Shown in pieces: positions 17,523 to 26,041 of a stretch of 64,000 nucleotides of DNA. Made by a program: the position numbers and the translations under genes. How positions within the stretch are numbered: the stretch's first letter is position 1; each line of letters opens with the position of its first letter. Source of the stretch: Polynucleobacter sp. MWH-UH24A (GTDB lineage Bacteria > Pseudomonadota > Gammaproteobacteria > Burkholderiales > Burkholderiaceae); assembly GCF_018687475.1 (NCBI RefSeq), contig NZ_CP061292.1:1364001-1428000 (forward strand), read 5' to 3'. The notes under the pieces are model-generated. The model had not been told where the DNA came from and did no database searches. It saw only the letters and a list, made by a program, of their open reading frames with translations.

Positions 17523-19151
17523 AACTCCCCCGATACATCATCCGCACTTTCTACTCAGGATGAGGTTGCCCGTCGTAGAAGCTTTGCCATCATCTCGCAC
17601 CCAGATGCGGGCAAGACTACGCTTACTGAAAAACTACTCCTCTACGCTGGTGCCATTCAAATTGCAGGGAGTGTAAAAGCCCGCAAAGCAAGCCGCCATG
17701 CCACTTCGGATTGGATGGAGATTGAGAAGCAACGCGGTATCTCGGTCGCCAGTTCGGTGATGCAAATGGAATACCGTCATGCGATCATTAACCTTCTCGA
17801 CACACCAGGACACCAAGACTTTTCGGAAGATACCTATCGGGTTTTAACCGCAGTGGATTCAGCTCTGATGGTCATTGATGCGGCAAATGGTGTGGAGCCC
17901 CAAACCAGACGCTTGATTGACGTGTGTCGTGCACGGCATACGCCCTTGGTCACTTTTATTAATAAGCTTGATCGCGAGGTGAAGAAACCACTCGATCTGA
18001 TGGATGAGATTGAAGCGGCCTTGGGTATGGCGGTAGTACCGTTTACATGGCCAGTAGGGATGGGTAAATCCTTTGCTGGCGTGATTGACATCGTCAATCA
18101 CCAAATGCGCTTATTTAAAGCCGGTGAAGATCGCGTTACTGACGACTCCAATGTAGTCGTATCTTTGGATGATCCAATGCTAGCTGAGCGTTTTGGTAGC
18201 GAATTAGAGGAGGCCTTAGCCGAAGTTGATCTTGTCAAAAATGCGATGCCAGCTTTTGATCGTGAGGCTTTCTTAGCAGGTGAGCAATCCCCAGTCTTCT
18301 TTGGCTCTGCGATTAATAATTTTGGCGTACGCGAGATTTTGAACACCTTGGTTGATCTCGCTCCAGGGCCTGGATCACGCAAGGCTGTACAACGCCAGGT
18401 TGAGCCTCAGGAGAAAAAATTTACTGCCGTGGTATTTAAGATCCAAGCCAATATGGATCCAGCACACCGCGATCGGGTGGCATTTTTACGAATTTGCTCA
18501 GGCCACTTTGAGCGGGGCATGAAACTCAAGATCGTGCGTAATGGTAAAGAGATCAGAACAAATAATGCACTTTCCTTTTTATCGCAACGGCGTGACATCT
18601 TGGATGAGGCTTTTCCTGGGGACATTATTGGCTTACCCAATCACGGTCTCTTACACTTAGGTGACACCCTCACTGAAGGTGAGGAATTGCAATTTACTGG
18701 TCTGCCTTTTTTCGCGCCCGAGATCTTTCGGATGGTTGAGGCAGCCGATCCAATGCGAAATAAGCAACTTCGCACCGGTCTCATGCAACTTGGTGAGGAA
18801 GGAGCAATTCAAGTCTTTCGACCTATGAGTGGCGGCACGATGCTATTGGGTGCGTTTGGGCAGCTGCAGTTTGAAGTCGTTGCCCACCGTCTGCAATCCG
18901 AGTACGGCGCAGAAGTACGCCTCTTACCAGCACGCTACACCATGGCGCGATGGGTTACTTCTGAAGATCCAGTCGCTATCAAAAAGTTCATGACAGAAAA
19001 CAATCACCGCATGGCCGAAGATGTAGTTGGCGCATCGGTCTTTTTAGCAGCACATAAATCGGAGCTCGATGTCGCACAACAACGATGGGAGCAAATCGAG
19101 TTTCATGCGCTACGTGAGCACGCGGGTCTTATTTATCAAACCGAGATGTAA
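17520..19151 (+). CDS. prfC: Peptide chain release factor 3, apparent AUU start
   Basis: Translational GTPase that recycles RF1/RF2 from terminated ribosomes. From the ATT the product has 543 residues, close to the family norm. Seen: G1 HPDAGKTT at 27-34, switch II DTPGHQDFSEDTYR, G4 NKLDRE, then domain II and the RF3 C-terminal domain. The first in-frame ATG (17715) would delete the P-loop, so initiation must be upstream, where only non-standard codons exist. This recalls infC, whose AUU start is used for autoregulation by IF3; a similar control here is only an inference. A sequencing error is the main alternative. Confidence 0.9.
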   Translation: MNSPDTSSALSTQDEVARRRSFAIISHPDAGKTTLTEKLLLYAGAIQIAGSVKARKASRHATSDWMEIEKQRGISVASSVMQMEYRHAIINLLDTPGHQDFSEDTYRVLTAVDSALMVIDAANGVEPQTRRLIDVCRARHTPLVTFINKLDREVKKPLDLMDEIEAALGMAVVPFTWPVGMGKSFAGVIDIVNHQMRLFKAGEDRVTDDSNVVVSLDDPMLAERFGSELEEALAEVDLVKNAMPAFDREAFLAGEQSPVFFGSAINNFGVREILNTLVDLAPGPGSRKAVQRQVEPQEKKFTAVVFKIQANMDPAHRDRVAFLRICSGHFERGMKLKIVRNGKEIRTNNALSFLSQRRDILDEAFPGDIIGLPNHGLLHLGDTLTEGEELQFTGLPFFAPEIFRMVEAADPMRNKQLRTGLMQLGEEGAIQVFRPMSGGTMLLGAFGQLQFEVVAHRLQSEYGAEVRLLPARYTMARWVTSEDPVAIKKFMTENNHRMAEDVVGASVFLAAHKSELDVAQQRWEQIEFHALREHAGLIYQTEM

Positions 19152-19191
19152 TCAAGCACTCAAGCAGCTTAATTTTTACTGATTATTTAAT

Positions 19192-19235
19192 ACTTATAGG
19201 TTATAATTAAATTATTATAATTAACTTATAGGTTA
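19192..19235. repeat. Direct-repeat operator candidate of the HTH/Fic pair
   Basis: ACTTATAGGTTA occurs at 19192-19203 and 19224-19235, exactly 32 bases apart (about three helical turns), with an AT-rich stretch holding two TATAAT hexamers between. The second copy covers the likely ribosome-binding AGG before the HTH start codon. This looks like an autoregulatory operator for the downstream HTH protein. Confidence 0.55.
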
Positions 19236-19239
19236 ATAA

Positions 19240-19698
19240 ATGACCAGCCGATTTGAAAAACTTCAAATATATCAATTAGATAGTAGCTTAATGCCTTGGC
19301 AATCAATTCGGGGGGTGGCAAGGCCTCACCTTGGCTGGGCAAAGGCAATTCGCCAAGGCCTTGGCATGACTGCGGCCGCTCTGGCTAAGCGACTGGGGAT
19401 TAGCCAAGCGGGCGTGGCCAAACTGGAGAAAGCAGAAATAGAGGACCGCATTACCTTGGCAAGCCTTCGAAAACTAGCCGATGCACTCAATTGCGAAGTG
19501 CATTACGCCTTGGTACCTCGTGAACCAATTGAGGCGATGATTAAACATCGAGCATACGATTTAGCCAGAGAAAAGCTCGCAACAGTTTCTCACTCGATGG
19601 CACTAGAAGGACAACAGGTTGATCATCCAAACCAGGAAAAGCAACTGGAATTTCTTGCTCAAGAACTTTTGGCTGGACCACGACGGGATCTTTGGTGA
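19240..19698 (+). CDS. HTH protein, 'mobile mystery protein A' type
   Basis: 152-residue protein with an XRE-like helix-turn-helix (about residues 42-85; LGMTAAALAKRLGISQAGVAKLE). N-terminal LQIYQLDSSL and the coupled Fic gene match the two-gene 'mobile mystery protein A/B' family (TIGR02612/TIGR02613) carried by mobile or sporadically inherited loci. By analogy it would be the antitoxin or repressor of the pair, but this family's activity is not established. The stop overlaps the GTG of the Fic gene by four bases. The upstream direct repeats suggest autorepression. Confidence 0.8.
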   Translation: MTSRFEKLQIYQLDSSLMPWQSIRGVARPHLGWAKAIRQGLGMTAAALAKRLGISQAGVAKLEKAEIEDRITLASLRKLADALNCEVHYALVPREPIEAMIKHRAYDLAREKLATVSHSMALEGQQVDHPNQEKQLEFLAQELLAGPRRDLW

Positions 19699-20294
19699 TT
19701 CAGTTTGAGTATCCGTTTGGGTCTACCCCCTTGGACCCTGATGAGGCTATTGATTTATTTCCGAGTCACATTAGGAATCAGGCAGATCTCAATCTGTGGG
19801 AGGAGGCGAATATTACGCAGGCTGAGTTCTGGGTAAATAAACGTCAACGTCAATTCCATATGAGTACCGTACTGACTGAAGGCTTTGTTCGTGAACTTCA
19901 TCGCCAGATGTTTAATAGAACCTGGCGCTGGTCAGGAACCTTTAGGAAAAGTAACAAAAATATCGGAGTGGACTGGACTCAGATATCAGTAAAGCTCAAT
20001 GATTTATTACTTAATACCATGTATCAACTTGACCACTCCGCTGATGCAATTGATGAGATAGCTACTCGCTTTCATCATCAATTGGTCTGGATTCATGCAT
20101 TCCCAAATGGAAATGGACGCCATGCACGATTGATGACTGATTGTCTATTAATGACAAAGGACATGAAACGCTTTAGCTGGGGAGCAAATTACTCCTCAAT
20201 TAGTACGGATTTACTTCGTACAAAATATATTGATGCTCTGCGTAAGGCTGACCGATCCGATTACTCTGAATTACTTTCTTTTGTAAGAGCCTAA
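19695..20294 (+). CDS. Fic-domain protein, 'mobile mystery protein B' type
   Basis: 199-residue Fic protein; Fic enzymes transfer AMP or other phospho-moieties onto protein hydroxyls. Active-site loop reads HAFPNGNGRHAR (catalytic His at about 134), with Ala replacing the usual Pro of HPFxxGNGR. No clear inhibitory (S/T)xxxE(G/N) helix was identified with confidence. Start taken as GTG 19695, giving a GTGA overlap with the HTH gene; a TTG one codon upstream is possible. It ends one base before the next gene's ATG, so the pair has been fitted tightly upstream of the phosphatase gene. Target unknown. Confidence 0.82.
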   Translation: MIQFEYPFGSTPLDPDEAIDLFPSHIRNQADLNLWEEANITQAEFWVNKRQRQFHMSTVLTEGFVRELHRQMFNRTWRWSGTFRKSNKNIGVDWTQISVKLNDLLLNTMYQLDHSADAIDEIATRFHHQLVWIHAFPNGNGRHARLMTDCLLMTKDMKRFSWGANYSSISTDLLRTKYIDALRKADRSDYSELLSFVRA

Positions 20295-20295
20295 T

Positions 20296-20949
20296 ATGCA
20301 AGCCCAACATCAAACTCGTATTTGCTTTGTGCGCCATGGGGAAACGGATTGGAATGTCGAGAAGCGGATGCAGGGGCATACTGATATCCCGCTCAATGCC
20401 CATGGCGTCATGCAAGCCGATCGCTTAGCGAAAGCATTACTAAAAACCGGACAACACTTTGATTGCATCTACTCCAGTGATTTAGAGCGAGCTTTTCATA
20501 CTGCAAAGACCATTGCGATTCCCCAGTCTTTGGATGTCCTTATCCATCCTGATTTGCGTGAGCGCCATGTGGGTAAATTGCAAGGATTGCTTTTGGCGGA
20601 TGCACCGCGGGTAGAGCCGGAACTATGGCAGCGTCACCTCGCTCGAGAGTTAGACTTTGACCTCGGTGGTGGCGAAAGTATTGTGCAGTTTCATGCACGA
20701 ATGCAACGCATGCTCAATCATTTTTTAGTGAAGCATGCTGGCAAACAGATCTTAGCGGTAAGCCATGGGGGCGCACTCGATATGATCTACCGTATCGTCA
20801 CTCAACAAGCTTTAAATGCCGAGCGCGTCGCGGTTGTACCGAATACATCGTTAAATTGGATTACTCATGATGGGAATACTTGGGCAATTGAACGCTGGGG
20901 TGATACAAGTCACCTTACGGATTCTGTGCTCGACAATATTGAGATCTAA
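20296..20949 (+). CDS. Histidine phosphatase family protein (PGAM-like)
   Basis: Cytosolic phosphohydrolase of the phosphoglycerate-mutase-like superfamily, 217 residues. N-terminal RHGETDWN contains the phospho-acceptor His; ERHVGKLQG carries the Glu region, and SHGGALD the second catalytic His. Substrate cannot be decided; GpmB-, CobC- and broad-specificity phosphatases look alike. The ATG is one base after the Fic stop, so the phosphatase may now be read from the mystery-pair promoter. Convergent with the FAD-dehydrogenase gene; the stop codons abut. Confidence 0.85.
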   Translation: MQAQHQTRICFVRHGETDWNVEKRMQGHTDIPLNAHGVMQADRLAKALLKTGQHFDCIYSSDLERAFHTAKTIAIPQSLDVLIHPDLRERHVGKLQGLLLADAPRVEPELWQRHLARELDFDLGGGESIVQFHARMQRMLNHFLVKHAGKQILAVSHGGALDMIYRIVTQQALNAERVAVVPNTSLNWITHDGNTWAIERWGDTSHLTDSVLDNIEI

Positions 20950-22563
20950 TTAGGCACTCGTAAGATCTAGTGCAATCGCTTCAGCCACTTTGATGCCGTC
21001 AATCCCTGCCGACATAATTCCTCCGGCATACCCTGCCCCCTCACCGGCTGGATAAAGTCCTTTGGTGTTAATACTTTGATAGTCTGGTCCTCGTTTAATT
21101 TGCAGAGGAGATGAGGTTCGGGTCTCAACGCCGGTCAGAACTGCATCGGGCATCGCAAAGCCTTTAATCTTTTTCTCGAAAGCAGGAATGGCCTCTCGTA
21201 TTGCCTCAATCGCATAGCCTGGCAGACTCGTTGCAAGATCGGTGAGATGCACACCGGGCTTATAGGACGGCACAACCCCACCAAATTCAGTGGACGGCTT
21301 ACCTTGTAAAAAATCACCGACCAGCTGTCCGGGTGCCTGGTAATTCGAGCCCCCCAAGATAAATGCCCTTGATTCCAATTCGCGTTGAAAGGCAACGCCT
21401 GCCAATGGTCCGCCTGGGTAGTCGCTCGGATCGATCCCCACCACAATCCCCGCATTAGCATTGCGCTCATTACGCGAATACTGGCTCATGCCGTTCGTAA
21501 CTACTCGATTCGGCTCTGACGTGGCGGCTACCACGGTGCCCCCTGGGCACATGCAAAAGCTGTAGACCGAACGACCATTCTTGGCATGGTGCACTAACTT
21601 ATAGTCAGCCGCCCCAATCAATGGGTGACCCGCATGCGGTCCCAAGCGTGCACGGTCAATTAGTGACTGAGGATGCTCGATTCGAAAGCCAACGGAAAAG
21701 GGTTTGGCTTCCATATACACGCCCGCATCAAGAAGCTTTTCAAAGGTATCGCGCGCACTATGCCCCAGCGCTAACACCACATGATCGGCGCGTAGATACT
21801 CGCCACTTTCCATTTGCAAACCTTGTAGCACGTGATTGTCAACATCAAAGCCAATGACCTTTTGACCAAAGCGTACCTCACCACCCAGATTAATAATTTC
21901 TTGGCGGATCTTTTCTACCATTCCCACCAACCGAAAGGTACCAATGTGCGGTTTAGAAACGTACAGAATTTCCTCAGGTGCGCCTGCTTTGACAAACTCA
22001 TGCAAAACTTTGCGGCCATAAAACTTGGGATCTTTCACTTGACTCCATAACTTGCCATCCGAAAACGTGCCCGCCCCGCCTTCACCAAACTGGACATTGG
22101 ATTCTGGGTTCAAAATCTTTTTTCGCCATAAGGCCCATGTATCTTGGGTACGCTCGCGTACCGCCTTACCGCGCTCGAGAACAATGGGCTTCAGTCCCAT
22201 TTGCGCCAAGAGCAGTGCAGCAAAAATTCCGCAGGGGCCAAAACCAATCACCACTGGTCGTAAATCGGATTTTGCCAACCGGTGATCGCCGGACATGGCA
22301 ACGAAGTGATACGACGTATCGGGACTCGGTCGGACATGGGGATCATGCATGTGTTTTTTGAGAACACTTGCTTCATCACGGACCGACACATCGAGGGTAT
22401 AAATAAAGGTAAGGGTACTGTTCTTACGAGCGTCGTAACTGCGCTTAAAGACCTCAAATCGAACAAGATCCTTTGAGGCAATACCAAGCTGAGTCAGAAT
22501 CGCTGCTTCCAATGCTTGTGGGGCATGATCAATGGGTAAGCGAAGCTCAGTAATCCGAATCAT
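20950..22563 (-). CDS. NAD(P)/FAD-dependent oxidoreductase (COG2509 type)
   Basis: Flavoprotein of about 537 residues. After an N-terminal region of about 90 residues comes a dinucleotide-binding motif GFGPCGIFAALLLA followed by EEG-like VLERGK; a later GEGAGYAGG binds FAD. Matches the uncharacterised 'FAD-dependent dehydrogenase' family widespread in bacteria; reaction unknown. Start set at ATG 22563 rather than the TTG four codons upstream, since MIRITELRLPID is the usual family start. Divergent from the GNAT gene with 32 bases between. Confidence 0.85.
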   Translation of the reverse strand: MIRITELRLPIDHAPQALEAAILTQLGIASKDLVRFEVFKRSYDARKNSTLTFIYTLDVSVRDEASVLKKHMHDPHVRPSPDTSYHFVAMSGDHRLAKSDLRPVVIGFGPCGIFAALLLAQMGLKPIVLERGKAVRERTQDTWALWRKKILNPESNVQFGEGGAGTFSDGKLWSQVKDPKFYGRKVLHEFVKAGAPEEILYVSKPHIGTFRLVGMVEKIRQEIINLGGEVRFGQKVIGFDVDNHVLQGLQMESGEYLRADHVVLALGHSARDTFEKLLDAGVYMEAKPFSVGFRIEHPQSLIDRARLGPHAGHPLIGAADYKLVHHAKNGRSVYSFCMCPGGTVVAATSEPNRVVTNGMSQYSRNERNANAGIVVGIDPSDYPGGPLAGVAFQRELESRAFILGGSNYQAPGQLVGDFLQGKPSTEFGGVVPSYKPGVHLTDLATSLPGYAIEAIREAIPAFEKKIKGFAMPDAVLTGVETRTSSPLQIKRGPDYQSINTKGLYPAGEGAGYAGGIMSAGIDGIKVAEAIALDLTSA

Positions 22564-22595
22564 AGGCCATAACAATAGCAGTTTATGATTTATCC

Positions 22596-23015
22596 ATGCA
22601 AGAAATCCGAATCATGAACTGGGAGGACGCAAAGTCCCTAGCCTACCCGATTCGACTTACCGTATTTGTAGAGGAACAAAAGGTACCCAAAGCGCTCGAG
22701 CTCGATGCCGATGATCCACTGGCTTGGCATGCCATTGTTTTTGAAAATGGGAGGGCAATCGCTACAGGCCGACTAATGAGGGACGGCAAGATTGGTCGTC
22801 TTGCAGTTCTCAAGCAGCATCGAGGCCAAGGATTTGGAAGTAAATTATTGAGAGCCCTTGTGGACCACGGCAAGAATCTGGACATCCTTGATTTTTACTT
22901 ACACGCCCAAACTTCAGCCATCGGCTTTTATGAGCGACTTGGGTTTAAGCCGATTGATTCTGAATTTAATGAGGCTGGGATTGCGCACATCAAGATGGTG
23001 CTAGAACACCGTTAA
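22596..23015 (+). CDS. GNAT-family N-acetyltransferase
   Basis: 139-residue acetyltransferase. The acetyl-CoA-binding signature is visible as QHRGQGFGSKLL (Q/RxxGxG/A), preceded by GRLAVL and followed by YERLGFKP, the standard motif B. Similar in size and order to YjcF/ElaA-like proteins with unknown small-molecule or protein substrates. Its last four bases overlap the end of a small convergent membrane-protein gene. Confidence 0.85.
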   Translation: MQEIRIMNWEDAKSLAYPIRLTVFVEEQKVPKALELDADDPLAWHAIVFENGRAIATGRLMRDGKIGRLAVLKQHRGQGFGSKLLRALVDHGKNLDILDFYLHAQTSAIGFYERLGFKPIDSEFNEAGIAHIKMVLEHR

Positions 23016-23176
23016 AAGTATTTCTTCACCTCATCGTCATCTTTTGAACGAAACCATGCTTGACAAAATAGAATCAGAAAACCAATTGCAAAATAAATCA
23101 CATTACCTGTATTAATAAAGGCAACGATTCCGCCAATGGTTGAGAAAATTCCCAATAAACTCCAAAAAATGCTCAT
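23012..23176 (-). CDS. Small membrane protein, 54 residues
   Basis: Short frame starting ATG at 23176: two hydrophobic stretches (about 3-21 and 25-40), then a charged tail with SKDDDEVKK. No similarity recognised. Upstream sequence lacks a clear Shine-Dalgarno, but the composition (uninterrupted hydrophobic segments, charged C-terminus facing the cytoplasm) is typical of small inner-membrane proteins. It fills most of the otherwise empty 228-base gap. Convergent with and overlapping the GNAT gene by four bases. Confidence 0.5.
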   Translation of the reverse strand: MSIFWSLLGIFSTIGGIVAFINTGNVIYFAIGFLILFCQAWFRSKDDDEVKKYF

Positions 23177-23243
23177 TTGTACTCCAAATAATGTTTTAAG
23201 ATTTAGATCTAATTACTTTATGCCATTTTACAATTTTTGAATC

Positions 23244-23654
23244 ATGAAAAAATTTTTTCTACTTTCAATCCTTTTGCTTTTAGCGGCGCAGCCTGCTTTT
23301 GCTAAGTGGGTTTTTATTTCAAAAGATGGTCAAGGTAATTCTTATTTTTATGAAGATACCAAAGTGGTGAAAGACCCCGCGTCAGACCTGGTGAGTTCAT
23401 GGCAAATGATTAGCTATGTTGAGCAAATGACTGCACCGAATGGTCAGGCAGTCTATTCAGTTCTTCAGGACATTTCGTATTTTTGTCGGCCCGGCTATGA
23501 AAGCTACAAGCAGTTTTATATTGGCTACTATTCAGGAATTGATGGTGGTGGAGTTCCCGTTGAAAGTGAAGATACCCGAAACTCCAACTGGGAACGAGTC
23601 ATTCCCGATACCATGAGTGAATTGTTATTCGACTTTTTCTGTAAAAAAATTTAG
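23244..23654 (+). CDS. Exported protein resembling surface-adhesin protein E
   Basis: 136 residues with a clear Sec signal peptide (hydrophobic core about 5-17, cleavage likely after AFA near 20). The remainder begins KWVFISKDGQGNSYFYED, the pattern of the 'surface-adhesin protein E' domain (PF16747) often found in betaproteobacterial secreted proteins; two cysteines (in YFCRPG and FFCKK) could form a disulphide. Function unknown. Its end overlaps the convergent HTH-membrane gene by four bases, and both proteins may share an envelope role. Confidence 0.65.
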   Translation: MKKFFLLSILLLLAAQPAFAKWVFISKDGQGNSYFYEDTKVVKDPASDLVSSWQMISYVEQMTAPNGQAVYSVLQDISYFCRPGYESYKQFYIGYYSGIDGGGVPVESEDTRNSNWERVIPDTMSELLFDFFCKKI

Positions 23655-24367
23655 TTTTTGGATGGCTCGGGATTATTCGCTGGCTTTGTAAAGTAATCAG
23701 CCGGGAATACCATTTCAACCCCAGAAGACTTTCGCAACCAAATCTGGTTGTTGTAGCGAACATAACACGCGCGGGTAACATTTCCAAACGAGCTCTCAAA
23801 ATAGGCAAACAACCAATTTGGCTCCTCCCTACCGTTTTCCCATTTGCATGTCTCCGAAGTAATGACCAAGCGCTCTCCGTAAGCTGGCATAAACCCAACA
23901 ATATCGGCACGGGCATAGAAAGAGAAAAACGCTCCAACACCTAAAATCACCAGAATTAGATAGACGCTTATTTTTTGATAGGACTTTAATTTTTTTTGTC
24001 CACCAGTCTCTTGGGTGGCAAGCAGTATCTGATCAAAATTTTCTTTAGCGATTGTTTGGTGCAACTGACTTATCGACTGTGCAGAATCTTTTTTATGATC
24101 TGGCCGTTGCTTAGGCACGTCATCGGCATCGGCATAAATCAAACACTCCTCTTCGGATAGACCTAATATCTTTGCTATTTTTTTTGTGGCAATTAATTTA
24201 ATCGCCGGAGAGTAGAAAGCGCTCGTCTCTCCATTTTCGATTTGTTTAACCTGACTCTCCGTCAATGAAGCCATCTTGGCAAGATCCAAATATGACAGCT
24301 GAACATGCTCCCTCGCTCGGGTAAACACGTCCCCCTGAATTTTAGGAAGATTGGCTTGATTGGTCAT
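23651..24367 (-). CDS. XRE-family HTH protein with one membrane anchor
   Basis: 238 residues: an N-terminal XRE helix-turn-helix (about 12-70; SYLDLAKMASLTESQVKQIENG), a linker, one transmembrane helix (about 131-149), and a C-terminal periplasmic part containing two cysteines. This is the topology of RodZ-like or membrane-tethered regulators, but the C-terminal part does not look like RodZ. Not assigned a function. The 172-base region upstream, shared with the M23 gene, is AT-rich and shows no further gene. Confidence 0.6.
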   Translation of the reverse strand: MTNQANLPKIQGDVFTRAREHVQLSYLDLAKMASLTESQVKQIENGETSAFYSPAIKLIATKKIAKILGLSEEECLIYADADDVPKQRPDHKKDSAQSISQLHQTIAKENFDQILLATQETGGQKKLKSYQKISVYLILVILGVGAFFSFYARADIVGFMPAYGERLVITSETCKWENGREEPNWLFAYFESSFGNVTRACYVRYNNQIWLRKSSGVEMVFPADYFTKPANNPEPSKN

Positions 24368-24539
24368 AAAACAGCATTAATCTCTATTTTTGATGAATGA
24401 TAACAATATGTGGGGCAGACGAGAAGGCATTAATTTTCTATAATAATCAACATCTTATCTATTTATTTGCATTAAAAAAGGGTAAAGAATCACGGTTTTT
24501 CATTTAAAATGATGCACATTCTGACAAAAGGTCAATTCC

Positions 24540-25520
24540 ATGCAGCTAATTTGGATTTCCGGAGCCACCTCAAAGGTTCAAAAATTCAATATCACCCCCA
24601 AAGGTTTAATGAAAATTGGGTCAGTGATTGGCGTTTTTTTCCTATTGTGCGGCATGGGAGTTCACTTTATCGGCTTTAAGGTGGCCTTACAGGTTCGCCC
24701 TGATTTTGCCCGCTCACTCAGCGGTGTCGTAACGTTTGAAGAGCTCGATGCACTCGATGCGTCCTACAAAGAGCAGTTGGTTCAATTGCAAGAGCAACTT
24801 TCAAAATCCCTTGAAAAAATTACTGAGCTCAAAACCCTCAAAGACCGGTTTGCAGATCTTGCCACTCCAGCGCCGGTGAAAAGTAAATTCAATGAGCCAA
24901 GTTCTGGTGCCCGTGGTGGCCCATTAAAACCATTTGCCTTTAAAGTGGATGCCAATAAGTCAATCGATAAAAATTTTTCCGAGACAGTACAAAGCTCAAA
25001 AGACTTAAATCAAATTCTGACTAAGTTTAAAAATGACTGGTCTCAACAGTATGATTGGTTAAACCAATTGCCGATTGGTATCCCTGTGGCAGCCCAATTT
25101 GGCTCCATGAGTAGTAATTACGGAATGCGAGTTGATCCATTTACGAAGAACTTGGCATTTCATTCCGGTATTGATTTCCAGGCAAGTCCAGGCACCGGAA
25201 TTGTCGCTAGTGGCTACGGCACGATTAGCAAAGTCGGTACTGATGCGGTGTATGGCCGTTACGTTGAAATTAGTCACTCGGACGGATTTGTCAGTAAATA
25301 TGCGCATGCTCAAAAAGTATTTGTTAAACAAGGCGAACAAGTATCCAAGGGTCAATTGATTGCTGAAGTGGGTTCGACAGGACGTTCGACAGGACCCCAT
25401 TTGCACTACGAAATTATTCGCAATGGTAGCAATCTCAATCCAGCACAAGTTTTGCTAATGCCTAGACAAAATAGCCTTGCCACTAGCCCCAAATCTGGAA
25501 CCGCAGTTGCCAGTCAGTGA
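24540..25520 (+). CDS. Membrane-anchored M23 (LytM-type) peptidase
   Basis: 326 residues: transmembrane anchor (about 26-48), periplasmic coiled coil (about 75-105), then an M23 domain (about 180-300). Zinc ligands are visible in HSGIDF (His, Asp) and HLHYEI (His), so the site looks active, unlike EnvC/NlpD activators. Such proteins cleave peptidoglycan crosslinks. It converges on a bactofilin gene 24 bases away; bactofilin-M23 pairs are known to cooperate in local cell-wall shaping, which is the likely role here. Confidence 0.88.
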   Translation: MQLIWISGATSKVQKFNITPKGLMKIGSVIGVFFLLCGMGVHFIGFKVALQVRPDFARSLSGVVTFEELDALDASYKEQLVQLQEQLSKSLEKITELKTLKDRFADLATPAPVKSKFNEPSSGARGGPLKPFAFKVDANKSIDKNFSETVQSSKDLNQILTKFKNDWSQQYDWLNQLPIGIPVAAQFGSMSSNYGMRVDPFTKNLAFHSGIDFQASPGTGIVASGYGTISKVGTDAVYGRYVEISHSDGFVSKYAHAQKVFVKQGEQVSKGQLIAEVGSTGRSTGPHLHYEIIRNGSNLNPAQVLLMPRQNSLATSPKSGTAVASQ

Positions 25521-25544
25521 TATTTCACTGTTGTATTGATTGAA

Positions 25545-25997
25545 TTAACTGTTGTCGTCTTCGCGATTAAATTGCTCAAAGATTTCCATTGCCTCTGCGG
25601 AGATCTCTTGAGGCTCGTCAGGATCAATCCGAGACATCGTGCCGGTTAGTTTGGCACCCTGCTCAACCCCAATTTGGCCATAAATGACCTCCCCATGAAT
25701 ATCAGCTCCATCATGAAGCTCGGCGCGCTCTGAGGCGTAGATATTACCTTCAACTCGACCTGCAATGAGTGCTCGATAAGTATTTATATTGCCCTCCACC
25801 ATGGCGGTTTTACCAAGCGCCACCGTAATATTACTTCCCGGGGGTGATTCGATATTACCGATGACCTTGCCATCAATACGAATACTTTCAAAAGCAGCAA
25901 TGTTGCCCCGAAAGACTGTTCTGGGGCCAACAATTGTCTCAAAGGATTCGACGGTTGGATCCAAAAAGCGGATTGCAGGATTTTTTTTCTTAGCCAT
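25545..25997 (-). CDS. Bactofilin 1
   Basis: Cytoskeletal polymer-forming protein of 150 residues. The central region (about 18-120) is a right-handed beta-helix with the bactofilin pattern of short hydrophobic repeats (GNIAAFESIRIDGKVIGNI; VEGNIYASERAELHDGADI). Acidic C-terminal tail ends EDDNS. Faces the M23 peptidase gene, a frequent partner. A second bactofilin lies at 27699, so two polymers may act together or separately. Confidence 0.9.
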   Translation of the reverse strand: MAKKKNPAIRFLDPTVESFETIVGPRTVFRGNIAAFESIRIDGKVIGNIESPPGSNITVALGKTAMVEGNINTYRALIAGRVEGNIYASERAELHDGADIHGEVIYGQIGVEQGAKLTGTMSRIDPDEPQEISAEAMEIFEQFNREDDNS

Positions 25998-26041
25998 GGG
26001 TATCGTGATACTAATTCAATTAGAAAAACTGCGCTAGATAT

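Noticed and set aside
17715-19151. prfC starting at the first ATG (17715)
   Set aside because: That form lacks the GTPase P-loop, while the upstream codons in the same frame encode a perfect RF3 N-terminus.
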